NCBI RefSeq assembly: GCF_010686755.1
Contig: NZ_JAAGXA010000004.1
Span: 1 to 64,000, forward strand
Direction: 5' to 3'
Origin: Nocardioides zeae
Lineage (GTDB): Bacteria; Actinomycetota; Actinomycetes; Propionibacteriales; Nocardioidaceae
Length of the DNA stretch: 64,000 bases
This document shows, piece by piece, positions 40,519 to 48,751 of this stretch. The translations under genes were made by a program, and so were the position numbers. The notes beneath the pieces were generated by a model. That model searched no databases, was not told the origin of the DNA, and was given only the letters and a program-made list of their open reading frames with translations. Numbering within the stretch: position 1 is the stretch's first letter; each line of letters opens with the position of its first letter.

Positions 40519-40688
40519 CCGGACTGGTCCGCCCCGGAGGACTCGGCGGACTCCAGCCGCTCGTGCAGCCGGGCCCGCACCTCGTCGGGCGTGAGCTGCG
40601 CGCGGGCGCGTTGGTCGCGGGCAATGACGACGCCGGTCGCGGTGACGCCGGCGAGACCGGCGAGACCGAGCACCTTCCAGAGCTTCAC
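40515..40688 (-). CDS. 57-residue single-pass membrane protein
   Basis: A short gene with a GTG start (40688) encoding MKLWKVLGLAGLAGVTATGV at the N-terminus: a hydrophobic helix (about 5-22) with a positive start and a charged C-terminal tail (ARDQRARAQLTPDEVRARL). It resembles small actinobacterial hypothetical proteins with the same hydrophobic-helix plus acidic-tail layout. It is convergent with pirin, and the two stop codons share a CTAG. Function unknown. Confidence 0.6.
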   Translation of the reverse strand: MKLWKVLGLAGLAGVTATGVVIARDQRARAQLTPDEVRARLHERLESAESSGADQSG

Positions 40689-40718
40689 GGACCCAGTGTG
40701 CCCGGCGGGAGGGGCAGG

Positions 40719-41135
40719 TCAGCCCAGCGCCGCGGGGTCCATCCACATGACCTCCCAGATCTGGCCGTCGAGGTCGCGGAACGACCAGCCGACCATCGGG
40801 CCGTTCTCCTGCGGCTCGCCCGCCGGCGAGCCCCCGAGCGCGAGCGCCTGCTCGACGAGGGCGCGGACGTCGTCGGCGCTGCCGGCGGAGAGGCAGTAGA
40901 GCGCCCCGGTGCCGCTAACGGGCGCGGTGGTGCCGTGGAACGAGTGGAAGTAGGTGTGCTCGAGGAACATCACGGACGTCAGCGAGTTGAGCTGCACCGA
41001 CACGGCCCGGTCGTCGCTGAACGCCTCGTTGATCGTGAAGCCCAGGTCGCTCCAGAACGCACGGGTGGCGGCCGGGTCGGACACCGGGAGGTTGACGAAG
41101 AGCATCCGCTCGGTGGCCTGCGGCGTGGTGGTCAT
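40719..41135 (-). CDS. VOC-family protein (glyoxalase/bleomycin-resistance-like)
   Basis: A 138-residue VOC protein. ERMLFVNLPVSDPAATRAFW (residues about 9-28) and the C-terminal GWSFRDLDGQIWEVMWMDPAAL (about 117-138) are typical of the family. The ATG at 41135 has GAGGGGACC before it. It is divergent from the ECF sigma gene and has the same promoter core in opposite orientation, so it is probably a member of that sigma factor's regulon. No metal-binding triad can be assigned with certainty. Confidence 0.8.
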   Translation of the reverse strand: MTTTPQATERMLFVNLPVSDPAATRAFWSDLGFTINEAFSDDRAVSVQLNSLTSVMFLEHTYFHSFHGTTAPVSGTGALYCLSAGSADDVRALVEQALALGGSPAGEPQENGPMVGWSFRDLDGQIWEVMWMDPAALG

Positions 41136-41202
41136 GGTGGGGGTCCCCTCGTGGTGCGGCCCCTCGTGGGCCGGTCGTGTGCTCCGACCGGGCGGCCGGC
41201 GC

Positions 41203-41231
41203 GAACTCATCGACCCCGGACCGATGAGTTC
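41203..41231. promoter_or_regulatory. divergent ECF-type promoter cores
   Basis: GAACTCATCG (41203-41212) and CGATGAGTTC (41222-41231) are reverse complements, each facing its gene: 67 bases from the VOC start on the minus strand and 58 bases from the sigma-factor start on the plus strand. The plus-strand version extends to a 19-base match (one difference) with 23965-23983. Confidence 0.6.
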
Positions 41232-41289
41232 CGGGCCCCGGCGGGGTCATGATGGTCGCCCCTCCCTGCCCCACCCCCAGGAGTGCCCG

Positions 41290-42291
41290 GTGACCACCGA
41301 CCTGACCACGGAGCTCGACGACTTCGACGCCCTGACCGCGCGCTACCGCCGTGAGCTGCTCGCGCACTGCTACCGGATGAGCGGGTCGACCCACGAGGCG
41401 GAGGACCTGGTGCAGGAGACCTTCCTCCGCGCCTGGAAGGCGTCGCGCAGCTTCGAGGGCCGCAGCTCGGTGCGCACCTGGCTCTACCGGATCGCGACGA
41501 ACGTCTGCCTCACCAACCTGGAGAACAAGCCCAAGCGGCCGCTGCCCAGCGCGCTGGGCACCCCCGACGCCACGGTCGGCGAGCTCGACGCCGACCCCGA
41601 GGTGCCGTGGCTGGAGCCCGTGCCGGACGCGGCGGTCGTCGTCGCCGAGCGGGACTCGATCCGTCTCGCGTTCGTCGCTGCGCTGCAGCACCTCCCGGCC
41701 CGCCAGCGGGCCGTGCTCATCCTCCGCGACGTGCTCCGCTGGAGCGCGAAGGAGACCGCCGCCGCGCTCGAGACCTCCGTGGCCGCGGTGAACTCGGCCC
41801 TCCAGCGCGCGCACGCCCAGATGCACCAGCAGGGCCTCACCGACGAGACGGTGGCCGAGGACCTCAACCCCGCCCAGCAGCGGCTCCTCGACCGCTACGT
41901 CGACGCGTTCTGGCGCAAGGACCTCACCGAGATCGTCGACCTCCTCACCACCGAGGCGAGCTGGGAGATGCCTCCCTTCACCGGCTGGTACGTCGGCGCG
42001 GACGTCATCGCCGAGCTCATCGGCACGAAGTGCCCGGGCGGCGGTTACGACATGCCGATGGTGCGCACCGACGCCAACGGCGCGCCGGCCTTCGGTCTGT
42101 ACATGCGCACCCCCGCCGGCCACTTCGAGCCCTTCCACCTGCAGGTGCTCGACCTCGACGGGGACCGCGTGCGCCACGTCAGCGCCTTCTTCGACACCCG
42201 GCTGTTCGCGACCTTCGGGCTCCCGCCACGGCTGCCGGCCGACCACGACCCGAGCACGTCGGGCACCGCAGGCACCGCGGGCACGCCGTGA
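41290..42291 (+). CDS. ECF sigma factor with C-terminal SnoaL-like domain
   Basis: A 333-residue RNA polymerase sigma factor. Region 2 is YRRELLAHCYRMSGSTHEAEDLVQETFLRAWK (about 17-48) with RTWLYRIATNVC; region 4 is LPARQRAVLILRDVLRWSAKETAAAL (about 135-160). From about 195 a SnoaL/NTF2-like domain follows (LDRYVDAFWRKDLTEIVDLL, HFEPFHLQVL), which in SigG/SigJ-type factors replaces an anti-sigma protein. GTG at 41290 has CAGGAG 5 bases upstream. It overlaps the downstream maleylpyruvate-isomerase-like gene by GTGA, and promoter cores before it suggest autoregulation. Confidence 0.9.
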   Translation: MTTDLTTELDDFDALTARYRRELLAHCYRMSGSTHEAEDLVQETFLRAWKASRSFEGRSSVRTWLYRIATNVCLTNLENKPKRPLPSALGTPDATVGELDADPEVPWLEPVPDAAVVVAERDSIRLAFVAALQHLPARQRAVLILRDVLRWSAKETAAALETSVAAVNSALQRAHAQMHQQGLTDETVAEDLNPAQQRLLDRYVDAFWRKDLTEIVDLLTTEASWEMPPFTGWYVGADVIAELIGTKCPGGGYDMPMVRTDANGAPAFGLYMRTPAGHFEPFHLQVLDLDGDRVRHVSAFFDTRLFATFGLPPRLPADHDPSTSGTAGTAGTP

Positions 42292-42890
42292 CCGTCGGCG
42301 ACCTGGCCGTCCCGGTCGAGGTCGCCCTGCTGGAGCGTGCGCTGGCGTGGACCGGCGGCCGGCTCGCGACCGTCGAGCCGCACCACCTCGCGCTCCCGAC
42401 GCCGTGCGCCGGGTGGACGCTCCAGCAGCTGCTCGCCCACATGGAGGACGGCCTCGACGCGTTCAGCGAGGCCGCCGCGGGTTTCGTCGTGCCCCTGCCG
42501 CCGGCACGGTCGCCGGAGCACCCGGTGCCGCTCGTGCCCGTGCTGCAGGCGAAGGCCTGCGCCCTGCTGGGCTCGTGGTCACGACCGACCCTCCCCGCCG
42601 TGCGCACGGGGTCGGCGCACCTGGCGGCGGGCACGCTCGTCGCCACGGCGGCCCTCGAGATCACCGTGCACGGCTGGGACGTCGCGGCCACCGTCGACGC
42701 TGCCGTCGACGCTGCCGTCGACGCTCGGCGCCCCCTGCCGCCCGAGGACCTCGCGCGGGCGCTGCTCCCGATCGCCGGCGCCGTCGTCGCGCCGCACGAC
42801 CGCCCCCACCGGTTCGGCGCCCCGCTGCCGCAGGCGCCGACCGCGTCGTACGGCGCCCGGCTCGTCGGGTTCCTCGGCCGGCGGCCCTAG
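42288..42890 (+). CDS. TIGR03086-type (DinB/maleylpyruvate isomerase N-terminal) protein
   Basis: A 200-residue helical-bundle protein: LALPTPCAGWTLQQLLAHMEDGL (about 33-55) contains the TPCxxW-x6-H signature, with the second His in ALEITVHGWDVA (about 118-129); together these give the three-His metal site of the DinB/MDMPI superfamily, used with mycothiol in actinobacteria. The gene overlaps the ECF sigma by 4 bases and is probably co-regulated. A GCCGTCGACGCT repeat at 42693-42727 encodes AAVD units. Its activity is unknown. Confidence 0.8.
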   Translation: MTVGDLAVPVEVALLERALAWTGGRLATVEPHHLALPTPCAGWTLQQLLAHMEDGLDAFSEAAAGFVVPLPPARSPEHPVPLVPVLQAKACALLGSWSRPTLPAVRTGSAHLAAGTLVATAALEITVHGWDVAATVDAAVDAAVDARRPLPPEDLARALLPIAGAVVAPHDRPHRFGAPLPQAPTASYGARLVGFLGRRP

Positions 42891-42913
42891 GCCTCGCCGC
42901 CGACAGTCCTCGG

Positions 42914-43291
42914 CTACCAGCCGACGAGCGCACGCACCTGGTCGGCGAGCCCGATCGGGTCGAACGGCTTGGCGATGACGCCCGCCACGGCGAGGTGCTC
43001 CCAGGGGGCCGGCTCGCCGGGCACGTTCAGCTTCGCCGTCACCAGCACGATGGGGATGTCGGCGGTCGTCGGGTCGGCGAGGAGCGTCGCCGCGGCGGCC
43101 AGGCCGTCCATCTCCGGCATCATCACGTCCATCAGCACGACGGACGGCCGGTGCTCCCGGGCCGCCGCGACGGCCTCGCGCCCGTCGGTCGCGGTGACGA
43201 CCCGCCACCCGGCGAACGACGTCAGCGCCAGCTCCACGAGCAGGCGGATGTCGTCGTCGTCGTCCACGACGAGCGCGAGGGGGGAGGTCAT
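42914..43291 (-). CDS. single-domain (CheY-like) response regulator
   Basis: A 125-residue receiver domain with no output domain. VVDDDDDIRLLVELAL (about 8-23) provides the acidic pocket, LMDVMMPEMDG (about 53-63) contains the phospho-acceptor Asp55, and VLVTAKLNV and VIAKPFDPIGL carry the conserved Thr and Lys. It overlaps the upstream GNAT-like gene by ATGA and ends a four-gene operon headed by a histidine kinase, which is its likely donor. Its partner output is unknown: it may act by binding another protein of the operon. Confidence 0.9.
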   Translation of the reverse strand: MTSPLALVVDDDDDIRLLVELALTSFAGWRVVTATDGREAVAAAREHRPSVVLMDVMMPEMDGLAAAATLLADPTTADIPIVLVTAKLNVPGEPAPWEHLAVAGVIAKPFDPIGLADQVRALVGW

Positions 43292-43860
43292 CGACCCTGG
43301 AAGTCCGCCGCGACGTACGTCTGCGTGTCGAGCGTGCTCATCGTCGCGCCTCCGGACCGGTCGAGTATCGCCACGATACCCGCCTCCAGCTGGAGCTCGT
43401 CGCGGTTGAACGAGCACATGTCCCAGACGCAGACGGCCCTCTCGGCCCGCAGCCGCTCCACGATCGTCTCGACCATGGACTCGAAGGCGCGGTGCCGGTG
43501 GAAGCGCGGGTCGACCAGCGTGAAGCCCAGGTAGTAGACCGCGTCGCGCGCGGACTCCTCGGGGAACCGGGCGGCGTAGAACTCGGGGCTGATCCAGACG
43601 ATCGCGTCGAGCTGGTTGGTGAAGGTGGAGATGCCCACGATGGCGCCGTCGGGGTCGAGCGCGACGTACTTGTCGACCCGCTCGTCCGCCATCTCCTCGG
43701 CGAACTCCTCGTGGGTGAGCACGTGGCGGGCCGCGGCCCGCACGCGCAGCGGCCCGAACGCCGCCTCGTAGAGGCCGTAGAGCCGCGCCACCTCCTCCGG
43801 CGAGGCACCCAGCGCCGAGCGGCGCTCGACCCGCACGGCGACCCGTCCCGCCCCGCTCAC
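43288..43860 (-). CDS. GNAT-like acyltransferase (tentative)
   Basis: A 190-residue protein with a GTG start overlapping the decarboxylase stop (GTGA). The layout beta-hairpin (VAVRVERRSALGASPEEVARLYGLYEAAFG), then VALDPDGAIVGISTF and YYLGFTLVDPRFHRHRAFESMV fits the GNAT fold, where LVDPxxxxRxxxxxM resembles the acyl-CoA phosphate-binding signature (R/Q-x-x-G-x-G/A), although the glycines are not obvious. By position between the arginine decarboxylase and response regulator it might modify agmatine or a related amine, but that is a guess. Confidence 0.5.
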   Translation of the reverse strand: MSGAGRVAVRVERRSALGASPEEVARLYGLYEAAFGPLRVRAAARHVLTHEEFAEEMADERVDKYVALDPDGAIVGISTFTNQLDAIVWISPEFYAARFPEESARDAVYYLGFTLVDPRFHRHRAFESMVETIVERLRAERAVCVWDMCSFNRDELQLEAGIVAILDRSGGATMSTLDTQTYVAADFQGR

Positions 43861-44384
43861 CACGCCGCGCCCCAGCCCCGCGCCTCGTACGCCGCGACCA
43901 CGACCGCGCAGACGGGGAGGTCGTCGCAGTGCACGCCCACGATCTCCTGGTGGATCTCCTCCAGGGGGATCCCGCGACGCTTCGCCATATCGGTGAGCGT
44001 CAGGCGGATGAGCTCCTCGACGGACTCCTTGCTCCCGCCGTGGTGCTCGACGAAGTAGCCGCCCTCCGCACCCGCGTGGGTCCACCCGATGCCGGCCCAC
44101 GCGGACGCGCCGCGCAGCTCGGCGTGGGCCACGGACAGCACGCAGTAGAGCCGGTCGCCGTGCGTGGCCGCGAACGGGCTGTGGTCACCGCGGCGGATCT
44201 CCGCGCTCGGCGGCACGACCGACGAGAGCGGGATCAGGTTGAGGTCGCCCACGCCCGCGGCGTGCAGCGCGTCGTCGAAGGCCGACAGCGGGGTCTGGCC
44301 GGTGCCGGTCGCCGACCGGACCGAGATGACCAGGGGCGCTCCCTCTCGGCTCGGGGCTGGGGGGGCGTCGTCGTGGGGACTCAC
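43857..44384 (-). CDS. pyruvoyl-dependent arginine decarboxylase
   Basis: A 175-residue PvlArgDC that converts arginine to agmatine and CO2, consuming a proton. Pro-enzyme self-cleavage occurs at Ser54-Ser55 in NLIPLSSVVPPSAEI (about 49-63), turning the Ser into the pyruvoyl group; this matches the archaeal and chlamydial enzymes, and the length is normal. The rest (VLSVAHAELRGASAWAGIGW, GGYFVEHHGGSKESVEELI) fits the family. GAGGAG is 5 bases before the GTG start, which lies one base after the kinase stop. Agmatine would feed polyamine synthesis or an antiporter; neither gene is nearby. Confidence 0.85.
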   Translation of the reverse strand: MSPHDDAPPAPSREGAPLVISVRSATGTGQTPLSAFDDALHAAGVGDLNLIPLSSVVPPSAEIRRGDHSPFAATHGDRLYCVLSVAHAELRGASAWAGIGWTHAGAEGGYFVEHHGGSKESVEELIRLTLTDMAKRRGIPLEEIHQEIVGVHCDDLPVCAVVVAAYEARGWGAAW

Positions 44385-44385
44385 T

Positions 44386-46527
44386 TCACTCCTCGGTGCT
44401 CGTGCTCGACGCAGCCGGCGCTGCGTCGCTGCCGTCGGCACCGGTGCCGGCGGCCCGAGGGAGGGTAAACCAGAAGCTGGTGCCGACCCCGACCTCGCTG
44501 GTGACCCAGATCCGGCCGTTCATCTGGTGGACGATCTCGCGGGTGATGGCGAGCCCGAGCCCCATGCCGCCCTCGCGGCGTATGTCGGAGGAGTCGACCT
44601 GGCGGAAGCGCTCGAAGATCGCCTCGATCTGGTCGTCGGGGATGCCCCGACCCTGGTCGTGGACGCCCACCACGACCTCGTCGCCGGTCCCGTCGGCCGT
44701 GATCCTGACCTCGGTGCCGGGCTCCGAGAACTTCAACGCGTTGCCCACGAGGTTGGTGACCACCTGGCCGAAGCGGCCCGCGTCGGCGACCACGACCGAG
44801 TCGTCCGACGCCGAGGAGATCCTGATGCAGCGGGCGTCGGCGAGTGCGTCGACAGCGCCGAGCCCGTCGGCGATCAGGGCGTCGACCCGGTGCGGGACGA
44901 TCTGCATCGGCATCTGGCCGGAGCTCAGGCGCTCGACGTCGAGGATGTCGTTGACGAGCCGGCCGAGACGCTCGGAGTTCTCGCTGGCCATGCGGAGCAG
45001 GCGCGGTCCGGGCACGGGGAGCGGTCCGGCGACCCCGTCGTCCAGCATCTGCAGGCTGCCCTGGATCGCGGTGAGCGGGGTGCGCAGCTCGTGGCCCACC
45101 ACCGAGAGGAACTGGCGCTTCATCCGCTCCACCTCACGACGCTGCGTCGCGTCGCGGAAGGCCACGACGGCGCCGCTCACGGACCCGTCGTCCTCGAGGA
45201 TCGGACTGGCGGTGATCTCGACCTCGAGACGCGCGGCGTCGCCCCGCACGTAGACGTCGTCCTCCGACGCCGTCGTCCTCCCGAGCTGGATGGCCTCGGT
45301 GATGTAGCAGGCCGCGAGGGGGTCGGCGGTGCCCTCGAGGTCGGTGTGGAACAGCGTGTGCGCGTGGGTGGTGCGGTCGAGCTCGCCCCCCAGCCGGAGC
45401 ATGTCGCGCGCCGAGCGGTTCATCAGCGTGATCCGACCCTCCCGGTCCACCGCGTAGATGCCGTCGCCGACGCTGTCGATGAGGGCGCTGCGCTCGCGCA
45501 GGAGGTGGCGGAGGTCGGCGGTCTGGGCGTCGACCGTGCGCTCGAGCCCGCGGCGGAGCGAGTGGTTCTCGCTGATGAGGAGCATCTGTCGCGCCGCCGC
45601 GGCCACCACGAGCAGGAGCCAGAGCAGGCCCGTGCCGGTGCGGACGTCGCGGGGGACGCCGGCGACGATCTGGATGACGCCGGCGAAGAGGATGATGGCG
45701 AAGACCGCTCCGGTGCTGGCGATGCCGCCGGGCCGCTGGCGCCGCCCGCCGCGCCCGGCCCGGCCGGGGACCGCGGTGGCGACCGCGATCATCAGGTAGC
45801 CGAGGATCCACCCCAGGTCGGTCCAGGTCCCGAAGGTGTAGGCGCCCTCCGCGTCGAGCACCGCGTAGTGCAGGTCGCCGGTGGCGTAGCCGAAGAAGCC
45901 GACCATCAGCAGCGCGAGCGCCGGACGGTCCGCCTCGCCGGCGCGGAGCAGCTGGCTCGCCGCCGCGGTCACGACGATGACGTCGAGCACCGGGATCACG
46001 AGCACGACGGCGCGCTCCAGCCCGCCGCCCTCGGTGGAGGCGAGGAGCTGGGAGTAGACGAGCGCGCTGGCGATGATGAGGGCGGCGCAGCCGCCGACCA
46101 CCCCGTCGAGGATCCGCGTCGTCGCCTCGACGCGGGAGAGCGTCTCCTGGGGGAAGCGGAGGATGCCGGCGATGGCGATGAGGAGGGCGATGCCGACGGT
46201 GGCGTCGACCGCGGGCCCGCCGAGGGAGCCGCCGACCAGCAACGCCACGACGCCGTTGCCGGCGGCAGCGGTCGTGGCGGCGACGGCCAGCATCGTCCAG
46301 GCTCGACGCCGGGGACCGGTGCTCCTGGACGCCCGGAGGGCACAGCCGATCGCGGCGGCGACGCCGGCGGCCAGCAGGAAGACGGTGGCGATGCTCGGGT
46401 GGGGATCACCGGTGCTCAGCATGACCACGGCGGTCAGGGCGAAGGCACCCAGCGCGACGAGACCCGCCACGTGCCCACGAGAAATGCCCACAGCCGGCCG
46501 CCCCTCAGTCCCGCCCCGTGGGCACAT
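44386..46527 (-). CDS. membrane sensor histidine kinase with PAS domain
   Basis: A 713-residue kinase with about eight to nine N-terminal membrane helices (residues 15-300, MASE-like and without known ligand), a PAS domain (about 335-455; LIDSVGDGIYAVDREGRITLMN), a HisKA dimer domain with phospho-acceptor His479 in VVGHELRTPLTAIQGSL, and a HATPase domain (NALKF, GRGIPDDQIEAIFERF, GMGLGLAITREIV). The sequence ends with an Ala/Ser tail. It heads the four-gene operon with the arginine decarboxylase. A GTG at 46491 is an alternative start. The signal may be pH, arginine or membrane state; this cannot be told. Confidence 0.86.
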   Translation of the reverse strand: MCPRGGTEGRPAVGISRGHVAGLVALGAFALTAVVMLSTGDPHPSIATVFLLAAGVAAAIGCALRASRSTGPRRRAWTMLAVAATTAAAGNGVVALLVGGSLGGPAVDATVGIALLIAIAGILRFPQETLSRVEATTRILDGVVGGCAALIIASALVYSQLLASTEGGGLERAVVLVIPVLDVIVVTAAASQLLRAGEADRPALALLMVGFFGYATGDLHYAVLDAEGAYTFGTWTDLGWILGYLMIAVATAVPGRAGRGGRRQRPGGIASTGAVFAIILFAGVIQIVAGVPRDVRTGTGLLWLLLVVAAAARQMLLISENHSLRRGLERTVDAQTADLRHLLRERSALIDSVGDGIYAVDREGRITLMNRSARDMLRLGGELDRTTHAHTLFHTDLEGTADPLAACYITEAIQLGRTTASEDDVYVRGDAARLEVEITASPILEDDGSVSGAVVAFRDATQRREVERMKRQFLSVVGHELRTPLTAIQGSLQMLDDGVAGPLPVPGPRLLRMASENSERLGRLVNDILDVERLSSGQMPMQIVPHRVDALIADGLGAVDALADARCIRISSASDDSVVVADAGRFGQVVTNLVGNALKFSEPGTEVRITADGTGDEVVVGVHDQGRGIPDDQIEAIFERFRQVDSSDIRREGGMGLGLAITREIVHQMNGRIWVTSEVGVGTSFWFTLPRAAGTGADGSDAAPAASSTSTEE

Positions 46528-46566
46528 GGTGACACGGGGGACGCACCCGCGTGATGGAGTGGGGGT

Positions 46567-47889
46567 GTGCGCACCCCGTTGCCGGACTACCTGACCGAGG
46601 TGCTGGAGGTCTGCGGCACCGACTCCAGCGGCGAGCTGGCCGCCTACATCCCGGAGCTCGCCTCCGCCGATCCCGATCGGCTCGCGCTGGGTCTGTGCAC
46701 CGTCGACGGCACGGGCTACACCGTGGGCGACGGTGCCGTGCGGTTCTCCATCCAGTCCATCTCGAAGCCCTTCGCCTACGCGCTGGCCCTCGCCGACCTC
46801 GGCCTCGACGCCGTGCTGGAGAAGGTCGGCGTCGAGCCCTCGGGGGAGGCCTTCAACGAGATGTCCCTCGAGGAGGACTCCGGCCGCCCGCTCAACCCGA
46901 TGATCAACGCGGGTGCGATCACCGTGCACGCACTGGTGGGCATGGACCGGGTACGGCGCGGGTTCGCCGCCTTCGCCGGCCGCGAGCTCGAGGTGGACGA
47001 GGCGGTGAGCTCCTCCGAGCTCGCCACCGCCGACCGCAACCGCGCCATCGCCTACATGCTGCGCAACCACGGCATCGTCGAGGACGACCCGCAGCAGGTC
47101 GTCGCGGGCTACACGGAGCAGTGCTCGCTGCTCGTCGACGTCACCGACCTGGCCGCGATGGCCGCGACGCTGGCCAACGGCGGCACCCAGCCGGTGACGG
47201 GCGAGGAGGTCGTGCCCCGGTGGGTGGCCCGCCAGGTGCTGAGCGTGATGGCGACCTGCGGGATGTACGACGCCGCCGGCGACTGGTTCACCACCGTCGG
47301 CATCCCCGCGAAGTCGGGGGTCTCCGGCGGGCTCATCGGCTCGCTGCCGGGGCGGGCCGGGCTCGCCGTGCTCTCCCCGCGGCTCGACAAGCACGGCAAC
47401 TCGGTCCGCGGCGTGCAGGTCTTCGAGCGGCTCTCGGCCGACATGGGGATGCACCTCATGGAGGTGCCGCCCCCCGCCCGCTCCCTGGTGCGCGAGCGGG
47501 CTCCCCTCCCCACGGGCGAGGGCCACGGCGAGGTGTTCGAGCTGCAGGGGTCGGTCGACTTCGTCGGCATGGAGCGCTTGCTCCGCGAGCTCGCCGACGA
47601 GGCCCCGAGCGAGTCGGCCGTCGTGCTCGACCTGACGCGGGTCCACGAGGTGCGCGACGTCGGGCGGCGGATGCTGCTCGAGGGCGCCCGTCGGTTGAGC
47701 CTCGACGGCCACCACGTCGAGTTCGTCGACCCCGACGGCATGCTCGCCGCCTTCCCCGACGGGGACTCCGGCCCGGGCGAGGGCGACGCCGACGGCGACG
47801 GCCGCCCCGACGGCGCCGAGTCGGCCGCCGACGATCCCCTCGTCGACGTGGGGGACGGGATCCAGGCGCGGGTGCGGCGGCGCCGGTAG
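46567..47889 (+). CDS. glsA: glutaminase A with C-terminal STAS domain
   Basis: A 440-residue enzyme that hydrolyses glutamine to glutamate and ammonia. FSIQSISKPFAYALAL (about 60-75) holds the SxxK catalytic pair of the beta-lactamase-like glutaminases; MINAGAITVHALVG, EQCSLLVDVTDLAAMAATLANGG (about 185-207) and the GIPAKSGVSGGLIGSLP segment complete the fold. A STAS/anti-sigma-antagonist domain (about 315-400; ELQGSVDFVGMERLLR, VVLDLTRVHEVRD) follows, as in mycobacterial and corynebacterial GlsA. The tail is Asp/Gly-rich. It is divergent from the kinase operon, 39 bases away; ammonia release is an acid-resistance reaction. Confidence 0.92.
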   Translation: MRTPLPDYLTEVLEVCGTDSSGELAAYIPELASADPDRLALGLCTVDGTGYTVGDGAVRFSIQSISKPFAYALALADLGLDAVLEKVGVEPSGEAFNEMSLEEDSGRPLNPMINAGAITVHALVGMDRVRRGFAAFAGRELEVDEAVSSSELATADRNRAIAYMLRNHGIVEDDPQQVVAGYTEQCSLLVDVTDLAAMAATLANGGTQPVTGEEVVPRWVARQVLSVMATCGMYDAAGDWFTTVGIPAKSGVSGGLIGSLPGRAGLAVLSPRLDKHGNSVRGVQVFERLSADMGMHLMEVPPPARSLVRERAPLPTGEGHGEVFELQGSVDFVGMERLLRELADEAPSESAVVLDLTRVHEVRDVGRRMLLEGARRLSLDGHHVEFVDPDGMLAAFPDGDSGPGEGDADGDGRPDGAESAADDPLVDVGDGIQARVRRRR

Positions 47890-47939
47890 GCAGTCCGGCC
47901 CCGTTGGGCAAACCGGCCCCTCCCGTGCCGCCCCTCCTC

Positions 47940-48011
47940 GTGTAACGCGGTGTTCGTGCTACTGGTGCGGTGGTCGACCACTGCTCCAGTAGCCCGGACA
48001 CCGCGTTACAC
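47940..48011. repeat. 72-nt long palindrome, copy B2
   Basis: Outer arms GTGTAACGCGGTGT and ACACCGCGTTACAC pair perfectly, with inner stem CTACTGG paired to CCAGTAG, and centre GTGGTCGACCAC. It has the same length as the copy at 33204. Compensating changes preserve inner pairing. It lies between glsA and the next gene, both on the plus strand. Confidence 0.9.
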
Positions 48012-48038
48012 CGGGGCCGGACGACTCCGCCTGCAAGG

Positions 48039-48677
48039 ATGCGACCCGTGGACGCCTACAGCCTCACCCTCCGGGGCGCGGTCGACCTCACGCGCACGGG
48101 CGACCTGTGGCTCTTCCGGGGCCGTTCGGGCGCGGACCGCGCGATCCGGGCGGTCACCAACGCCCCGGTCAACCACGTCGGCATGGCCGTCGTGCTCGAG
48201 GACATGCCGCCCCTCATGTGGCACGCCGAGCTCGGCAAGGGCCTCCTCGACGTGTGGACGGGCAGCCACCACCGCGGGGTCCAGCTCCACGACCTGCGGG
48301 AGGCGGTCGAGCAGTGGTGCGGCCGCTACGAGCAGCACGCCTGGCTCCGCCAGCTCGACGTGCCGGGGGCGGGCGAGAGCGGCGTGACGCCCGAGATGGA
48401 GGCGGCGGTGCTGCGCACCATCGCGCGGCTCGACGGCACCCCGTTCCCCGCCACGGCGGCGCTGGCCGGCCGCTGGGCACGCGGCCGACTGCGGCGGGCG
48501 GCCCGGGTGGAGGAGACCTACTGCGCCGAGGTGGTGGCCGCGACGTACCAGGCCATGGGGCTCCTCGACGGCGAGCGCCCGACGAACTACTACGACCCCG
48601 GCAAGTTCTGGTCGGGCGACCACCTCGACCTGCAGCAGGGCGCGACCCTGGGCACGGAGATCGCCGTCCTGGTCTGA
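48039..48677 (+). CDS. YiiX/YebB-like permuted NlpC/P60 protein
   Basis: A 212-residue protein resembling the DUF830/YiiX permuted papain-like family: TGDLWLFRGRSGADRAIRAVTN, then VNHVGMAVVLED with the catalytic His, and EETYCAEVVAATYQAMGL (about 164-181) with the candidate Cys. No signal peptide is visible. A GTG at 48048 is an alternative start; the sequence AAGGAT just upstream would fit a leaderless promoter. Substrate (peptide or lipid amide) unknown. Confidence 0.62.
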   Translation: MRPVDAYSLTLRGAVDLTRTGDLWLFRGRSGADRAIRAVTNAPVNHVGMAVVLEDMPPLMWHAELGKGLLDVWTGSHHRGVQLHDLREAVEQWCGRYEQHAWLRQLDVPGAGESGVTPEMEAAVLRTIARLDGTPFPATAALAGRWARGRLRRAARVEETYCAEVVAATYQAMGLLDGERPTNYYDPGKFWSGDHLDLQQGATLGTEIAVLV

Positions 48678-48751
48678 TCCGACGACCCAGGTTTGACCTG
48701 CCCCGCTCCCCGGGCACCACGGTGGCCACGTCTCACTCTCGGGGGTAGGGC

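Noticed and set aside
42693-42727. GCCGTCGACGCT tandem repeat in the TIGR03086-type gene
   Set aside because: It encodes a short AAVD repeat in a loop and is probably a local slippage event without further meaning.
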